From: Carpediemonas membranifera
Lineage: Eukaryota; Fornicata
Direction of reading: 5' to 3'
Assembly: GCA_019828565.1 (NCBI GenBank)
Contig: JAHDYR010000012.1
Location: 1,736,001-1,800,000, forward strand
Length of the DNA stretch: 64,000 nucleotides
A program made the translations under genes and the position numbers. The notes below the pieces were generated by a model. The model saw only the letters and a list, made by a program, of their open reading frames with translations, did no database searches and was not told the DNA's origin. Position 1 is the first letter of the stretch; each line of letters starts with the position of its first letter. Positions 1-9,413 of the stretch are shown one piece after another.

Positions 1-2628
1 CTGCTCGCGCGGTTTGTCGGCCTGTTCGAGGACAGAGTAGGGCGTCCGAGTAAGCTCATCCCTTACGATCTAGTCTTGTCTGATGATGAACCCGTCTTTA
101 GCCGCGAGTTCTTCATGCCGCCGGAGAAGAAGACACTTCTCCAGGAACACCTTGACGACCTGTCCCGACATGGCTTCATCCAGCCATCAGCATCGGCTTA
201 CTCCTCACCGGCATTCTTGGTCCCAAAGGGGAAGGACCGTACCCGGTTCGTTATCGACTTCCGTTTGGTCAACGCGAAGACTCCCCCGTTCAACTACCCT
301 ATCCCGATCATAGAGGATTGTCTAGCTAAGCTCAGGGGTAATACCATCTTTGCTACGCTCGACTGCAAGGCCGGCTACCATCAGGTGGCACTGACGGACC
401 GTTCTCGTCCTCTGACCGCCTTCGGGACTCCCCTTGGACGGTTTGAGTACACGACTATGCCCTTTGGTCTGCGTAACGCTGGTTCTCATTTCCAGTGGGC
501 CATGGAGCAGGCTTTCTCCGACCTGATCTCGGCAGGGAAGTGCCTTATTTACATCGATGACATTATTGTCATGGGTCGGGACGAGCCTTCCTACATAAGG
601 AACCTATGGGACGTCCTGAAACGTTGCCAAGAGTATGACCTACACCTAGGTCGCGATAAGTGCGTCTTCGCCGCGGCTGAGGTCGAGTTCCTGGGTCGAC
701 TCGTGTCCGGAGACACCGTGAGGATTGCCGAAGACCGCATCGACGACATTAAGAAGCTGAAACTACCGACCAGCAAGCGGTCCGCACAGGCACTCGTCGG
801 TTTCCTCAATTATTTCCGTGACTTCGTGCCCAACTTCGCGTCCCGAGCTCATCCTCTGTTGCAGGTGTCGGCTGGCAAGGCCGAACCCGGTGGGCCGGGT
901 CAGCAAGCGGCCCTGGGCGACGTTATCGCCGAGCTCCTTAAGCGGGTCTCCCTCGTTCACTTCAAGACGGACGCGACACATGTCCTCATGACCGATGCCT
1001 CAGACGTGGGATGCGGCGCCGTATTACTACAGGACGGGCAGCCGATCGCTTTCATGTCCCACGCATTCTCCGCGGTCCAGACTAGGTGGAGTACCACAGA
1101 GCAGGAAGCCTACGCAATCATCCTGGCCGTCCAGCGTTGGCGGAAATTCCTCTCGTGGACGCACTTTACCATCCGTACTGATCACCGCAACCTGCTGTTC
1201 ATGGCCAAGTCCATCAACCCCAAGGTCCGTAGATGGTACGACCAACTAGCTGACCTCGATTTCACCATACGTCACGTTCCGGGTGTTGACAACGGGGCAG
1301 CAGATGGCCTTTCTCGCGTGTTCGCTAACACCCTCGATACCCAAGTCGCGGACAGGCTGCAGAAGGCGCATCACTTCGCCGGGGCTCACTTGTCCGCCTG
1401 GGCGACCAAGAACCTTCTTCGAGACTGGGGCGTACGTGTCCGCCAGAAGGACGTGGACGACTATATCGCCAAATGCCCAATATGCCAGTTAAGGCGTAAG
1501 CCCCCGGCCTCTTCCGATGCGGGTTTGCACACCGCGGTCGAGCACCCCTTCGACCGAGTGGCCATGGACACTATGTCCGCTACCCCGTGCACGGTCGACG
1601 GCACGACCTATAAGTATATCCTCGTTGTAATAGACATGTGCTCACGTTGGACTGAGCTTGTCCCGCTCCAGACTACCCGAGCGGTCGAGACGTCCAGGGC
1701 GTTTGTCAATAACTGGGTCCTCCGATACGGCGTACCGAAGGTACTGCAGACGGATGGAGGATCCCAGTTCGTCAACGCAGTCTTTAACGACCTGAGTGCC
1801 CGACTCGGGTTTACAACGAGAAAGACGACGGCTCATCATCCCCAGTCGAATGGGTTAGTAGAGCGAGCGAATGTGTCGGTTAAGTCCATCCTGACAGCAC
1901 GTCGTTACCAGTTTAGATCCAATGATTGGGTCCACAGCTTACCGATTGCCCAATACCTTGTTAACTCGACCCCTCGAGTCCCTACTCGACTCTCCCCAGC
2001 CGAGATCCTGTATGGCACCGAGATGCGAGTGCCAAAGGACATTACCGTTATCGCGCCGGGTGAGACGTATATCGTTGACCAGCAAGAGGACTGGCTGTCC
2101 GAGGCCAAGGCGTACCGGCTCATGGCTGCCGAGCGCATTAAGAGCAAGCGGCTCCTACAGCAGTACAGGCCGGACGCCCGTGCCACGGTTTCGACTCCAT
2201 ACGTCCTGGTGGCTTACCCCGATCGACCACCCGACAAATTCGCCGCCGGCCTGCGTGGCCCAATGGCACTAGTGTCGGTGCACCAGGAGTACAACAAGGT
2301 TGTTGCCTATACTGTGCGTGACCTTGAATCTCTGAAGCAGTTCAGGGTCGACGCTTCCCGGGTCCTCCCGTTCGATCACGGCGACATGTCCGTGGAGCAA
2401 GTTACTCGCTTGGCTAACACTGTTGCGGCCGAGTATATACCGAGCAAGATTGTGAAGTCCCGGCCCGACTCCGGTCCGGTCGAGAATCGCGAATACTTGG
2501 TTGAGTGGCTGGGCTATGAGCCGGACGAAGCTTCGTGGGAGCCATTCGAGAATGTCGATGGCTGTGACAAGTTTGAGGACTTTCTTGAGCAGAGAGAACT
2601 ACACCGTGCTGCGCACTCCAGGCAGTAA
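1..2628 (+). CDS. pol: Element A pol polyprotein, N-terminally cut by window edge (RT-RNase H-integrase-chromodomain)
   Basis: The frame is open from base 1, so the real start is upstream. Reverse transcriptase carries the YIDD active-site box (about 550-565). RNase H follows with TDAS and TDHRN motifs (about 990-1200). Integrase has the HHCC zinc module ending CPICQ and the D-D-E core, with TDGGSQF and PQSNGLVERAN motifs (1540-1880). The C terminus has a clear chromodomain, including EYLVEWLGYEPDEASWEPFE (about 2490-2550), which in chromoviruses is thought to target integration to marked chromatin. No frameshift is seen. It ends 19 bp before the stop of the convergent gene on the other strand. 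Confidence 0.93.
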   Translation: MLARFVGLFEDRVGRPSKLIPYDLVLSDDEPVFSREFFMPPEKKTLLQEHLDDLSRHGFIQPSASAYSSPAFLVPKGKDRTRFVIDFRLVNAKTPPFNYPIPIIEDCLAKLRGNTIFATLDCKAGYHQVALTDRSRPLTAFGTPLGRFEYTTMPFGLRNAGSHFQWAMEQAFSDLISAGKCLIYIDDIIVMGRDEPSYIRNLWDVLKRCQEYDLHLGRDKCVFAAAEVEFLGRLVSGDTVRIAEDRIDDIKKLKLPTSKRSAQALVGFLNYFRDFVPNFASRAHPLLQVSAGKAEPGGPGQQAALGDVIAELLKRVSLVHFKTDATHVLMTDASDVGCGAVLLQDGQPIAFMSHAFSAVQTRWSTTEQEAYAIILAVQRWRKFLSWTHFTIRTDHRNLLFMAKSINPKVRRWYDQLADLDFTIRHVPGVDNGAADGLSRVFANTLDTQVADRLQKAHHFAGAHLSAWATKNLLRDWGVRVRQKDVDDYIAKCPICQLRRKPPASSDAGLHTAVEHPFDRVAMDTMSATPCTVDGTTYKYILVVIDMCSRWTELVPLQTTRAVETSRAFVNNWVLRYGVPKVLQTDGGSQFVNAVFNDLSARLGFTTRKTTAHHPQSNGLVERANVSVKSILTARRYQFRSNDWVHSLPIAQYLVNSTPRVPTRLSPAEILYGTEMRVPKDITVIAPGETYIVDQQEDWLSEAKAYRLMAAERIKSKRLLQQYRPDARATVSTPYVLVAYPDRPPDKFAAGLRGPMALVSVHQEYNKVVAYTVRDLESLKQFRVDASRVLPFDHGDMSVEQVTRLANTVAAEYIPSKIVKSRPDSGPVENREYLVEWLGYEPDEASWEPFENVDGCDKFEDFLEQRELHRAAHSRQ

Positions 2629-2647
2629 ACGGATTCTCAATCAAGAT

Positions 2648-3819
2648 TTATTGGTAGTCGTCATCGGACTCGTCGTCAGGGCCCTTGATCCAGTCCTCGA
2701 GCTCAAAGTCGATCAGATACTCGCGAGCCACGCTGACGGCAGCGAGGGTCTCGTCCAGACCAGTGCAGGTAGGGGCAGTGTAGCCCGCGTACTGAACGTG
2801 AAGAATGAGTCGGCGGTCGGATCCAGCCGTCAGGATCTCGTGACCCAGCACGTCAAGGACCTCGTACTCGCGCTCAGGGTCAGAGACCTGCATGGCCAGA
2901 CCGAGCCGCTCCGGCAGGGACGGAAGCTCGTCCATGGCGCGGAGGTTAGCGACCAGGGCGGCCCAGTGAGTGGCGGTGACTGAGACGTTCTCGCTACGCT
3001 CCCCGTGGAGGAACAAGCGGTAGTAGTCTGGGGCGAGGGCCAAGACGGCGACCCGGTACAGGGTGCGGCGGGCCAGGCTCTGGCCGCAGCCGAGAGCGCG
3101 GGAGAGCGAGAACAGGGTCTCCGGGGTGACGTACCTGTTTGAGCCGTTGCCCTTGAGATCGAAAACGCCGGCGTCAACGGCGTCGCGGACTATGCCGGAG
3201 TCGGTTTCGGCACGGCTGCGAGACGCCTCCCGCAGGAAGCGGAGCGCACGATGCTCTCGCTGGAGCTGGACCAGCAGGCCGGCTGACAGATCGAGCAAGC
3301 CGCCTGCGTCCTTGCTCCACAGCGTGCCGGTGGAGAGGTGATCGAAGATCCCCTCGAGGGGCACCTCAACGAAGTTAACGTAGCCAGCCAAGCACCGTCG
3401 AACCACATCGGCGAGCTGGTCTGCCTGCTTCGTGAAGCACCCCTCCATCACACCCCCCACCGGCACACGGCAGAGCTCCCGAGCGGAAGTTGCCGGCACG
3501 GTGAAGATCCTAGGTAAGAAGAATAGAGGCGCACAAACCGCATCATGGGCATCTGGGAGGCATTCCCGCCGCTCTTGCGGATGGCCCTCTTCTGCAGGGC
3601 GCTCATCGTGCGGGCCTTATAGCGTTGCGTCCGAGCAATCGTCGCAAGGGCATTTTCGAGCACCTTGCGATAATCGTCATCAGTTAACTCCATCGAAAGC
3701 TCACGAATTTGGTCGAGCGCACGCGTATCCGCCATGTTTGGCCGCTTTTCCTCAGGAAAAAGCGACATATCCTGCACTTTTCCCAAATGACGAATGGAAG
3801 TGCCCATAGTGATCCCCAT
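2648..3819 (-). CDS. Antisense accessory gene of element A (two exons), unknown function
   Basis: Convergent with pol; only 19 bp separate the two stops. The gene reads as two exons, 3819-3539 and 3509-2648, joined across a 29-nt GT-AG intron at 3510-3538. Removing it restores one frame of 380 codons. The start at 3819 is uncertain; 3768 is an alternative. The protein is helical and charged (a repeated pattern of hydrophobic heptads), with a C-terminal segment (about the last 70 residues) resembling a degenerate chromodomain, including the pattern YEVLDVLGHEI and then LILHVQYAGY. It ends in an acidic tail. It is related to the proteins at 48728-49640/36014-36405 and 56281-57552, which sit at the same place in elements B and C. 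I do not recognise a known family. Confidence 0.72.
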
Positions 3820-3930
3820 GACGGACTATTCACAATATTTATATCTCAAACACAGTCCACGAGACTTCTACCGTCCGTGGAGCAGTGCTTATGATGTTGG
3901 TTAACTTTCGGTACAGCGCAGAACAAAAAG

Positions 3931-3999
3931 AGCCAGAACTCGCCAACGAAGCCGAATTGGGGCTCGAAAACCCCTTTTTCGGGCACTGTGTAAGAATGG
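3931..3999 (+). other. Conserved hairpin-containing element upstream of the antisense gene (copy A)
   Basis: Read in the pol direction, it contains AACTCGCCAACGAAG, a small hairpin (AGCC, 7-nt loop, GGCT), a CCTTTTTCGG stretch and then GTGTAAG. The same order occurs in element B (49741-49806) and, inverted, in element C (56060-56125). It lies between the antisense gene and the 3' LTR, so it could be a 3'-UTR RNA element of the genome transcript or a promoter part of the antisense gene. Confidence 0.6.
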
Positions 4000-4438
4000 G
4001 GCGGATCAGCCCAACGTACCAGAACTTTCTGTATGAGCGATGGCGAAATGCCTAAAAATGCTCGGGGCCAGAATTCCCGAGTCGAGCGCGAGCCCCAGAG
4101 TGCCCGCGAGGGGGCGGGGCTGTGGTACGTCCTTTTTATACTTATACAGGAGCTCCTGAACCCATATCTTAATTAGCAGCGCTGCATAGATCTTTTCCGA
4201 ATCTTTTTGATATCATCCTCGAATCTTTCGGTCACACCTTACTACGCGTAATACCTCACCTGGAGGTTGCAATAAGACGTAATCCCAGAAGTTGGTTGTC
4301 GTTATCCCGTCGATAATTCCAATAGTGGTTCGGCATGAGCGAGCGTAATCCCAAGTTCGATTGGTGGCTCTAGCCCCACGTAATACCAGATGTTGGTTGT
4401 GGTGATGGCCGCGCGACTGCTTGGCCATGGGGGGGAAG

Positions 4439-4522
4439 TGTAGTCAGTATTAATATCTACCAATATCCCTGGGAGGGTCCAAACCTCTTTTTACTCGTAA
4501 ACTCTTTCTCTTCCAAACCACA
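4439..4522 (+). repeat. 3' LTR of element A (84 bp, deduced)
   Basis: It starts TGTAG directly after the polypurine tract CATGGGGGGGAAG and ends ACCACA. The end was set by similarity to the LTR ends of elements B and C, which share GTAAA followed by a TTTCT-rich stretch and a CA terminus. The partner LTR is outside the window, so the boundaries are inferred. A second purine tract sits about 320 bp upstream (4110-4120). Confidence 0.6.
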
Positions 4523-4695
4523 GTTGTTTGGAAATAAGTTTTCATCTGATCGGTGAACGCCGCCCAAAGAACGAGATTTCGTTCGTGCGGGGCGTTAATA
4601 TCGATAGTCATTACTTTGTTTGCTGGAGAAGCTTCTGTAGTCTCAGTAGACTTCCGAGTGATCGGGGGTGTGCACTTTAATGATCGCTACACACA
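4523..4695 (+). promoter_or_regulatory. Displaced upstream/5'UTR segment of the Prp31-like gene
   Basis: About 170 bp of non-element DNA between the LTR of element A and element E2. Its last bases (GCTACACACA) continue directly into the bases flanking 18633 once E2 and E3 and their target duplications are removed. This is therefore the original DNA just upstream of the Prp31-like start codon, now 13.9 kb away. No promoter motif was recognised. Confidence 0.65.
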
Positions 4696-4745
4696 TGTGG
4701 CACTGTGTGAACTAAAAGACAGGATGCAGTTTATGTCGTGCTACA
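4696..4745 (-). repeat. E2 3' LTR (50 bp)
   Basis: Identical to 9285-9334; TG...CA ends; preceded by target duplication CACA. Confidence 0.88.
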
Positions 4746-4769
4746 TTCCCCCCTAGAGCCGGCACATCA

Positions 4770-7700
4770 TTAGCGGCGGGGGCGCGGATGGTTGCGCGTG
4801 GTAGCTTCGAATCGCTTACAGGCGCGATCGAATTGAGGATGCTGGTCTCGATACTTAAGCAGGGCATCAAGTGTCATACAGTCGGAGAAGGCGAGCTCTG
4901 AGTCTTCATCGTGCTCGAAGCCAAGCCAGTTCACCGTAACGATAGGCTCGTTGGTCTGAGAATCCAGTCTGTACTGGACCACATGGTCGACAACCTTCCA
5001 GTTGCTGTCAGCGGTGAACGCTCTGGCCGCCTCGGCCATCGTCAGCGTCGGGCCCGTGTTGGGCAGCTTGGCCAAGCGGTCGGCGAAACGGATAATGGTC
5101 TTCCTGGTGACAGGATTGACGAGGACATAGGAATCGGGCTCCTCACCGTTGCCTTGAACGTAGTAAGGGCCTCTCATAGTGTACTGCAGTCTGGAGATGG
5201 GCTTGTCGCGCTTGACGAGCACCCAGCTCCCCAGAGGCAGGCTGGTGAAGCGAGCGGAGGGATAGTACTGGTCTTTCACCCCCTTCTGACGGAGTTGGAA
5301 CTCCTGGAGCTTACCGAGTACTTCCGCAGCGTTCTTCATGGTTTCATCGGTTATGGCAGTGCGAGTCGAAGGCTCGGCATTCTTAACTTGGTGGTAGGCG
5401 AGTGCAGCAGCGAGTGCAGCTTCACGAGGCGTTGCACCGCCTAAAACTCTGGATGGCGTGGCGTTAATGTTGATTTCAGCCTGTATCATAGCTGAACGCC
5501 AGCCTGCGCGGGAGCAGTCAGGCAAAGAGGATAGTGAGATGCGGAGGTGCTTATTCACCTCTCTGTTCGTTCGCTCAACGAGTGCATTACCCTCGTGGCG
5601 CTCGGGCGTCGTGTTATGGTGTATGATCCCGAATGTTGCGCAGAAATGGTCGAACTCCGCGTTGCAGAATTGTGTTCCACTGTCGGTAACAATGGTATCT
5701 GGGCAGGCCCATCGTGCGATGATCTGCGAGCGAATTGCTCGGATGGTGGACCGCGCATCTAAAGTCTTGAGTGGGATCAGGTGAGTCAGATGAGTCGCGC
5801 TATCAATGCACGTCATGATGTACCGATAACCGTTGTCCGGTCGGTCGATCGGTCCCACTGTGTCGATGTATAAGGTGGCGAGTGGACGGGCAGGCGGGAG
5901 ATGGCCCGGGTTGTAAGCCACGTTCGGCGTCGCTCGGTCTCGTTGGCAGGTCACACACCTCTTGATCATCTTGTCGACATCGGTCCTGGCGCTTGCCCAG
6001 AGGAGACCTGCCTTCTCGAGGAGGGCGAGGGTGGTCTCGAGTCCGGCGTGGTGTCGATGGTGCACCATGAGGAAGCGCTCGCGCTTCTGCGTCAGTGAGA
6101 CCCGATGTGGCGATGACGGACATTACGAACGGCAGGCGGCTCAGCCCGTCAGCGGCGGTGTTCATGTCGCCCGGTACGTGGACGATCTCGGTGACCGGGA
6201 ACCGTGCGATCTCAAGAGCCCAGCGTATCACCTTGGGCGTATCCGAGCTAACCATCTGTACGAGGCAGCTGTTGTCGGTGTGCAGTATCGTCTCGGTCCC
6301 GATCAGTTGTGAGCGGAAGCGCTCAAGGGCAGAGTATACCGCAAACATCTCCTGTTCGACGATCTTCCAGACCTGTTGTTGCTTGTCGAAGCGCCTGGAG
6401 TAGAACGCGAGAGGGCGGTCGCCCTGCATAAGCACTGCGCCAATGCCGGTGGTTGAGGCGTCAGTATAGAGGTCCACGCGGCTGTTGGGGTCGAAGTGCG
6501 TCAGCTCGATCTGTCTGGCGACAGCTTGCTTGAGGCTGGTCATAGCCCACTCGAGCTGCTCCGGCTCGACGGTCTCACCGTTCTTCAGTGCTTCGAGCGG
6601 TGCGGCGAGGCGGATGAAATCTGGGATGTGCCTCCTCACAAAGCCGAAGATGCCGACAATGTGATGGGCCATCTTGGCAGTGCGAGGGGTGCTGAGCTTA
6701 TGTATGCTCTCGACGCGGGCAGGGTCGATGCGGACACCGGTGCCGCTGACGAGGCAACCCAGATAGACGATCTCCTTCAGTCCGATGTGCGATTTCCGAC
6801 CAGAGAGGCGTATGCGGTGCTGCTGGAGGACAGGGAATAGCTCGCGGAGGACATCGAGGAGCTGCTGGACAGAGCCAGCGAAGCACAGTATATCGTCTAC
6901 AAACGCCAGGCATGGGAGCTTATACTGGCGGCGTAGGTCGTCAATGCGTTTCTGGAACGCCATGGGGCCGTTGGTGACACCGAACGGAAGCCTGTTAAAG
7001 ATATAACGGACGTCGTCGAACTCGAAGCCTGTCAGTTTGGCTGAGTCTGGGTCCATAACGAGCTGGTGAAAGCCAGCGGTGAGGTCGAATGAGGCAAAAA
7101 CCTCGGCACCTCTGCATTGCTCGAACAGTTCATCTGCTGTGGGCATGGTGTAAATCTCAGGGCGCGTAGCGTCATTGAGGGCTCGGTAATCTAACACGGG
7201 CCGGAACGGGGGTGTAGCGGACGGCTTGTCCACCATAAATACGGGCGACAGCCAGTCGAGGGTGTCGGTCGTTGCCGAGATGATGTTCTTGGCCAGCATG
7301 TCATCAATGAAGAGCCGCATGGCGTCCTTCTGCGCCTTATTTCTGATCGGGCGTAGAACCTGGGAGGGGAGGACGTCGGGCTTGAGGTGTATCTCAAAGG
7401 GTGGCAGATCGGAGCCTTGCTCGTCGAACGGGCCGAAGATGTCGGCGTACTCTACCACGAGCGCATGGAACTGCTCGGCGAGCGAGCCGAGGTTCTCATC
7501 GTATATAGTTGGGAGTGTCGGGGTTGACTCTCCGGGTGACCTGATGAAGAGGTTGAACAATGAGCGGAAGTCCGTAGGATCTTTCGTCATGGATGGGGTC
7601 GACTCGGGCTTGGCCCGGTTGTTCTTGAGGAAGTCCATACCCACTGCGCGGAGGGCAACGGTGCCGTATAGCACAGCGACAGGTAGGTCCTCTACGATAT

Positions 7701-9259
7701 AAGCCGCGAGGGGCTCGGCAGCGCGGACGGGTATGTCGAAATAGGGCTGCGAGATGATCGGCGTGAAGCGTGTGGTGCCCACGTATTCTCCATGGACAGC
7801 CTTCCAACCATTGACGTCGCCGCGCTCGGGCGTGACTGTAAGGCCAAGGTACTCCGCCGCGTCGGGGCGCATGAGGATCGGGAACTGCTCGTTCGCCGTG
7901 TCCAGGCGCACGACGATGGCCTTGCCCTTGGATTCGGCTTGCATGAGAGCCTGATAGACCATGGTGCTCTCGGGCATGTCGGTCATGAGGGGCTCGACTT
8001 GATCGTCAGGGATGAAGGAAACCTTGCCGGGCCGCGGGGCACGCTTGACGGTCGCGGCGGCAGTCCCATAGGCCGGCTCCTTCAGCTTGCGCTTATCGAA
8101 TAGCGCCTTGGCCGGGCCGTAAGGTTTCTTCCCGTGCTTATGGCAGGTGGCATAATGAGAGAGCAACTGGGCATCGGTAACGTCCGGGTTCTGGACGGTC
8201 TTGTCGGTCAGCTGCTTACAGACGGTACAGTCCGCCGTGGTGTGCGTCTTGCTCAGGTGGAACGCGCATGACTTGCCGGACGAGCCAGCGGGCTGGACTG
8301 GGCCCTGGCCGGGCTTCCTCGCCTCGGCGGCTGTCGGTCTGGCATGATCAAATGTGTATAGGGGCTCGATAAACTCCGCCTTCTCCTTAGCGAGAATCGC
8401 GTTATCGCGCATGGCGTTGATGAGGGTGCTGACGCTTTCACTCGCCCTGTGGATGCGATGATCGGACGTGCCTAGGAGCTGCTCCAGGCTCCTGGCGTCG
8501 AGGTGATCCATGGCGTGGACAAGGATCGTTTTGATCTCGATGCACAAGTCCGTGGATAGTTGTGGTGTCTCATCTGAGTCGTCAGGGAGGGTATAGGAGC
8601 GTATAAAGTCGCTCGAACTCGGCCAGGTAGGTGAGGATTGCTGAGAGCGCCTCCTGGCGCGTCCTGCGTGGACCAGGGCGGGACAGTGCCCTGAGTGCGG
8701 CTTTGCACTTCTCATCTCCAATGCTTGCACTCAAGCGGAACCACTGCATGAAGTTTTGTACTTGTCTGCAGATGACCTGGGAGAGTGTCATATTAGTCGT
8801 GTTAGTGGAGGAGGAGGCGTTGGCGGTCTTGAGCTTCTGACGGAGCTCCATCCGTAGGGTTCTGAGTTCCGCCTTCATGGGTCCCACTTCGTCCTTGAGG
8901 GTCTCGTCCTCTTCCGACATGGCGATGAGGGCCTGTAGATTCTCTATTTGTGACTGAGTGTGTCGTGTATCTGCTGACGTGGTCGTGAGAGGCTTGGAGA
9001 GGAACTCCTCAATTTCGTCACCCAGCCGTTGGAGGAACTTCTGAGGACCGGATTGATGTTTCAGCTCGGTGCCCTTGAGCGTGATATAGGGCACGTTGGG
9101 TCTATATATGGTGTGTATAACCTTCTCGCCAGCGCCAGTGAGGTGTCCTCTCAGGGGCGTGGGTTTCTTCTTCGTTTGGGCTTGCGTCTGAATTGCATCG
9201 CCCCAAGCGGCCCATTTTGCGATATCCGCAGTGTCGGGCGGCTCAATAGTCTTGTCCAT
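4770..9259 (-). pseudogene. gag-pol: E2 gag-pol, broken by two frameshifts
   Basis: Three overlapping open segments on the - strand make up one polyprotein. Gag runs from about 9259 (methionine chosen because the earlier one lies in the LTR) to 8582. A 1-nt shift near 8590-8600 then leads into the gag C-terminal part with a CxxxH...H...C cluster, a protease region, RT with an FVDD box (Y to F change), and RNase H with YTDAS, to about 6090. A second 1-nt shift near 6090 leads into integrase (HHCC, D-D-E core with DSGTQF and NALVERTN) and a chromodomain-like end, with the stop at 4770. The related element E3 has all of this in one frame, so the shifts are probably lesions or base-call errors rather than programmed frameshifts. 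Confidence 0.82.
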
Positions 9260-9275
9260 GTGTTCTTGATGCTGT

Positions 9276-9285
9276 AGAAGCTTCT
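9276..9285. other. Palindrome at E2 LTR/leader junction (candidate primer site)
   Basis: AGAAGCTTCT is a perfect 10-bp palindrome whose last base is the first base of the 5' LTR. It occupies the position of the primer-binding site. No TGG-starting tRNA-complementary site is visible here. Confidence 0.7.
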
Positions 9286-9334
9286 GTGGCACTGTGTGAA
9301 CTAAAAGACAGGATGCAGTTTATGTCGTGCTACA
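9285..9334 (-). repeat. E2 5' LTR (50 bp)
   Basis: Identical to 4696-4745; followed by the target duplication CACA. Confidence 0.88.
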
Positions 9335-9340
9335 CACATG

Positions 9341-9391
9341 TGTGGCGTTAACTGAATGAAACTTCCAGAGGTGCACTTTACGTCACTCACA
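9341..9391 (-). repeat. E3 3' LTR (51 bp)
   Basis: Identical to 18582-18632; TG...CA ends; preceded by CATG. Confidence 0.85.
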
Positions 9392-9413
9392 CTCCCCCTC
9401 AGATCACGCCACT

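Larger units (their letters stand above)
1..4522 (+). mobile_element. Element A: Ty3/gypsy chromovirus, 5' end outside the window
   Basis: The window opens inside pol of a gypsy-class LTR retrotransposon. Order on the + strand: pol (RT, RNase H, integrase, chromodomain), a convergent gene on the opposite strand, about 600 bp of noncoding DNA, a G-rich polypurine tract ending at 4438, and a 3' LTR. The 5' LTR and gag lie to the left of base 1, so the target duplication cannot be checked. The layout matches elements B and C later in the window. Confidence 0.88.
4696..9334 (-). mobile_element. Element E2: gypsy retrotransposon with 50-bp LTRs
   Basis: Bounded by two identical 50-bp direct repeats (4696-4745 and 9285-9334), each TGTGGC...GCTACA. 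They are flanked by a 4-bp duplication CACA (4692-4695, 9335-9338). In element orientation a CTAGGGGGGAA polypurine tract abuts the 3' LTR at 4746. Identical LTRs imply recent insertion, yet the coding region is frameshifted twice. Confidence 0.9.

Noticed and set aside
76-2628. Start of element A pol at base 76
   Set aside because: The frame is open to base 1 and the text upstream matches pol of elements B and C, so the start is outside the window.
8582-8730. Programmed frameshift between gag and pol in E2
   Set aside because: The shift lies inside gag, and the close relative E3 has the same region in one frame.
9339-9392. Longer E3 LTR starting two bases earlier
   Set aside because: Only the 9341-9391 boundaries give both TG...CA ends and a matching 4-bp duplication (CATG).
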